The position numbers were made by a program, and so were the translations under genes. The notes beneath the pieces were generated by a model, which saw only the letters and a list, made by a program, of their open reading frames with translations, was not told the origin of the DNA and did no database searches. Shown one piece after another: positions 62,335 through 64,000 of a DNA stretch of 64,000 bases (positions are counted from its first letter, which is position 1; every line of letters starts with the position of its first letter). Origin of the DNA: Hyphomicrobiales bacterium (GTDB taxonomy: Bacteria; Pseudomonadota; Alphaproteobacteria; Rhizobiales; Devosiaceae); the NCBI GenBank assembly GCA_015490455.1, contig WFXU01000013.1, positions 34,023 through 98,022 of the forward strand. The letters run 5' to 3'.

Positions 62335-62497
62335 TTTTTGTCCCTTTATTTGCCTAAAGAACTATCTGCCCAAGGGGCAGGGTTTTGATTCTTTTATTTC
62401 AAGCATATGTTGGAACAATTAGCGTTAATCCCAAGTAGAGCAACCAATGGGTTAAACTACTTATTTGTTTCTATTTTAGTATTAAATTTGAATATAT

Positions 62498-63466
62498 CTA
62501 AATATTTTGCAATTTTTCATATTCGCCTTCTTTCCTAAAGCGCCACATATAGCTTGGTAATATTGCTTCAATGGTGGTGGGTCTGATACCCAAAGCTTTA
62601 AGAGTTCGGCGTGATTTTATTGCTTCTTTTGATATGATACTACCATTTTTTAGCATATTAAGCTGATCAATAGTTATGATTGGTGAGGGTAGAATTTGTA
62701 GAAAAAAGGTTTTTATTTTGGCTAGCCAGAGGGGAATTGGTATTAATATATTATTTCGCCCGCTCTGTTTGATTACTTCCTGCATAAGATGACGCATAGA
62801 ATATATTTCATTACCGCCTAATTCATAAATAGTGCCTCTTTTTGCTTTCCCTAAAGCTGCAAGAGAAAAAGCCTTCGCAACGTCGCCAACATAAATTGGT
62901 TGAAATAATGAGTCGGCGCAAATTAATGGCAAAATGGGTGAAATTGCGCTAAGGGCGCCAAATAGGTTAAAAAATTCATCTTCTGGGCCAAAAATAATTG
63001 AGGGACGCATTATAATTGCCTTAGGAAATAGCTTAAGAACTTCTTGCTCTCCTTTAGCCTTTGTTTGAGCATAAAGACTATCGCTATTTATATCGGCGCC
63101 AAGAGCGGACATATGCACAAATTCTTTAATATTTGCTTCTTTTGCGGCTAGGGCTATATTTTTGGCGCCTTCTATATGCACAGATTTAAATGTCTGCTTA
63201 CCTGACTGATATTTTATACCAACCAAATTTATTACAATATCGGCTCCTTTTATCGCGCGCGTAACCGAAGCAAAATCACGAATATTTGCCTGAATTGGAA
63301 CAATTTGCCCAACCTCACCAAGCGGAATAACATGACCGGCTAAGTCGGGACGGCGAACCGCAACCCTGATACGATAATTTTCTTTGGCCAATTGCTGCAC
63401 TAATTGCGTGCCAACAAAGCCTGCACCGCCAAAAATTGTTATTAATTTATAATCTTTATTGCTCAT
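62498..63466 (-). CDS. NDUFA9-like NAD(P)-binding protein
   Basis: Extended SDR-type protein of 322 residues related to the complex I accessory subunit NDUFA9. NAD loop GGAGFVGTQL (about 14-23), 'RVAVRRPDLAGHVIPLGEVGQI' region (about 33-54), 'MRPSIIFGPEDEFFN' (about 153-167). The Tyr-x-x-x-Lys of active epimerases is replaced by 'YAQTKAKGE', which keeps Tyr and Lys. Role in bacteria not settled; conserved in alphaproteobacteria. Confidence 0.85.
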   Translation of the reverse strand: MSNKDYKLITIFGGAGFVGTQLVQQLAKENYRIRVAVRRPDLAGHVIPLGEVGQIVPIQANIRDFASVTRAIKGADIVINLVGIKYQSGKQTFKSVHIEGAKNIALAAKEANIKEFVHMSALGADINSDSLYAQTKAKGEQEVLKLFPKAIIMRPSIIFGPEDEFFNLFGALSAISPILPLICADSLFQPIYVGDVAKAFSLAALGKAKRGTIYELGGNEIYSMRHLMQEVIKQSGRNNILIPIPLWLAKIKTFFLQILPSPIITIDQLNMLKNGSIISKEAIKSRRTLKALGIRPTTIEAILPSYMWRFRKEGEYEKLQNI

Positions 63467-63601
63467 TTATCCAAATCATCCACCTATTTCGCTTTTAGCT
63501 TACCTTTTTCTGGCTGTCGAGAGAGAAGTAGGATAATCTATATATTAATGGTAATTATTCTCAATATTTATATTTATAAAATTTATTTTTACGGGAGAAA
63601 A

Positions 63602-64000
63602 ATGACAAATATTGGTTTTATTGGGCTTGGTAATATGGGCTTTCCGATGGCGCAAAATTTGCTTAAGTCGGAACATAATATTATTGTTTATGATATAAGG
63701 GAGGAAAATAGTAAAAAACTGCAAAATTGCGGTGCTAAGAGGGGTAAAAATATTGTCCATATCGCAAATAATTGTGACATAATTATCTCTATGCTGCCAA
63801 GCACAAAAGATGTAAAAGAAATTATGCTTGGCAAGGGGAAAAATGGAGCAATATTTGCTAATAGTAAGGAGAATTCTTTAATAATTGACTGCTCTAGCAT
63901 TGATGTTAAGGCAAGTAGAGAATTGGCTGCTAAAGCGAAGCAAAATAATCTATCCTATATTGATGCGCCGGTTTCCGGAGGAGTGATGGGCGCCAAAAAT
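63602..64000 (+). CDS. mmsB: 3-hydroxyisobutyrate dehydrogenase, cut by window end
   Basis: First 133 residues of a beta-hydroxyacid dehydrogenase. N-terminal NAD loop 'IGFIGLGNMGFPMAQNLL' (about 4-21), 'IISMLPSTKDVKEIM' (about 61-75), and the substrate-binding DAPVSGGVMGA (about 121-131). These fit 3-hydroxyisobutyrate dehydrogenase of valine breakdown; tartronate semialdehyde reductase is the close alternative. ATG 63602 follows GGGAGAAA. The catalytic Lys region lies outside. Confidence 0.88.
   Translation, partial: MTNIGFIGLGNMGFPMAQNLLKSEHNIIVYDIREENSKKLQNCGAKRGKNIVHIANNCDIIISMLPSTKDVKEIMLGKGKNGAIFANSKENSLIIDCSSIDVKASRELAAKAKQNNLSYIDAPVSGGVMGAKN

Noticed and set aside
1..64000. CRISPR arrays, rRNA, tRNA, prophage genes
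   Set aside because: Looked for regular repeats, T-loop-like sequences and phage structural genes on both strands; none found.

Overview
The window comes from an AT-rich genome (roughly one third G+C by eye) of an alphaproteobacterium, most likely of the Hyphomicrobiales/Rhizobiales side. The evidence is the set of lineage-typical genes and their neighbourhoods: a TrcR/DUF1013 regulator, DUF1674 and DUF2852 proteins, divergent carA/yqeY, the rsmB-purH pair, an aat-accC-accB-aroQ-dsbA block, and a serC-type RNA leader in front of serC-serA. No rRNA, tRNA, CRISPR array or prophage was seen.

Layout. 1-5815 (+): the assembly part of a Tad/Flp pilus locus (cpaC end, cpaE, cpaF, tadB, tadC). 5863-19649 (-): a nearly continuous type III secretion (injectisome) locus read right to left as sctX-sctY-sctV-small ORF-sctI-sctJ-sctK-sctL-sctN-sctO-sctQ-sctR-sctS-sctT-sctU, then a LuxR-type regulator and a secretin fragment. 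19945-21081 (+): a divergent unknown gene that may be a secreted substrate. 21357-22935 (-): a hipBA toxin-antitoxin pair. 23111-26004 (+): serC RNA leader, serC, serA. 26171-27887: an unknown secreted protein and trcR. 27937-31781 (-): aat, accC, accB, aroQ, dsbA-like. 31932-40290: an aminotransferase, then terC-pfkB-bdhA and a TRAP transporter (dctM, dctQ, dctP, all -). 40530-42556 (+): a Cache-domain histidine kinase and NarL-type regulator divergent from the TRAP genes. 43130-46422: an lldD-like oxidase, small membrane proteins, a decayed IS5-type transposase and cytochrome b561. 46637-48897: mazF-like toxin, carA, yqeY. 49173-54710 (+): a complete oppABCDF operon. 54856-63466: purH, rsmB, DUF1674, DUF2852, metY, a nitrate-sensor-type chemoreceptor and an NDUFA9-like protein. 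63602-end (+): the start of mmsB.

The most interesting part is the type III system. It has the Ysc-type X-Y-V gene order, but with several departures from the textbook: the export switch protein SctU lacks the NPTH self-cleavage motif; the secretin is represented only by an N0-N1 domain protein, which recalls the split RhcC1/RhcC2 secretin of rhizobia; its linked LuxR regulator has a receiver domain without the phospho-acceptor aspartate; and no SctD, recognisable needle, ruler, gatekeeper or translocator is present here. The Tad locus and this system end against each other, so two surface machines sit side by side.

A second theme is small repeated DNA. Four copies of a short element with inverted ends lie at 33087, 44493, 45684 and 54711, two of them starting directly after a stop codon. 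They share ends and internal sequence with the region upstream of the decayed IS5-type transposase, which suggests they are deletion derivatives of that element.
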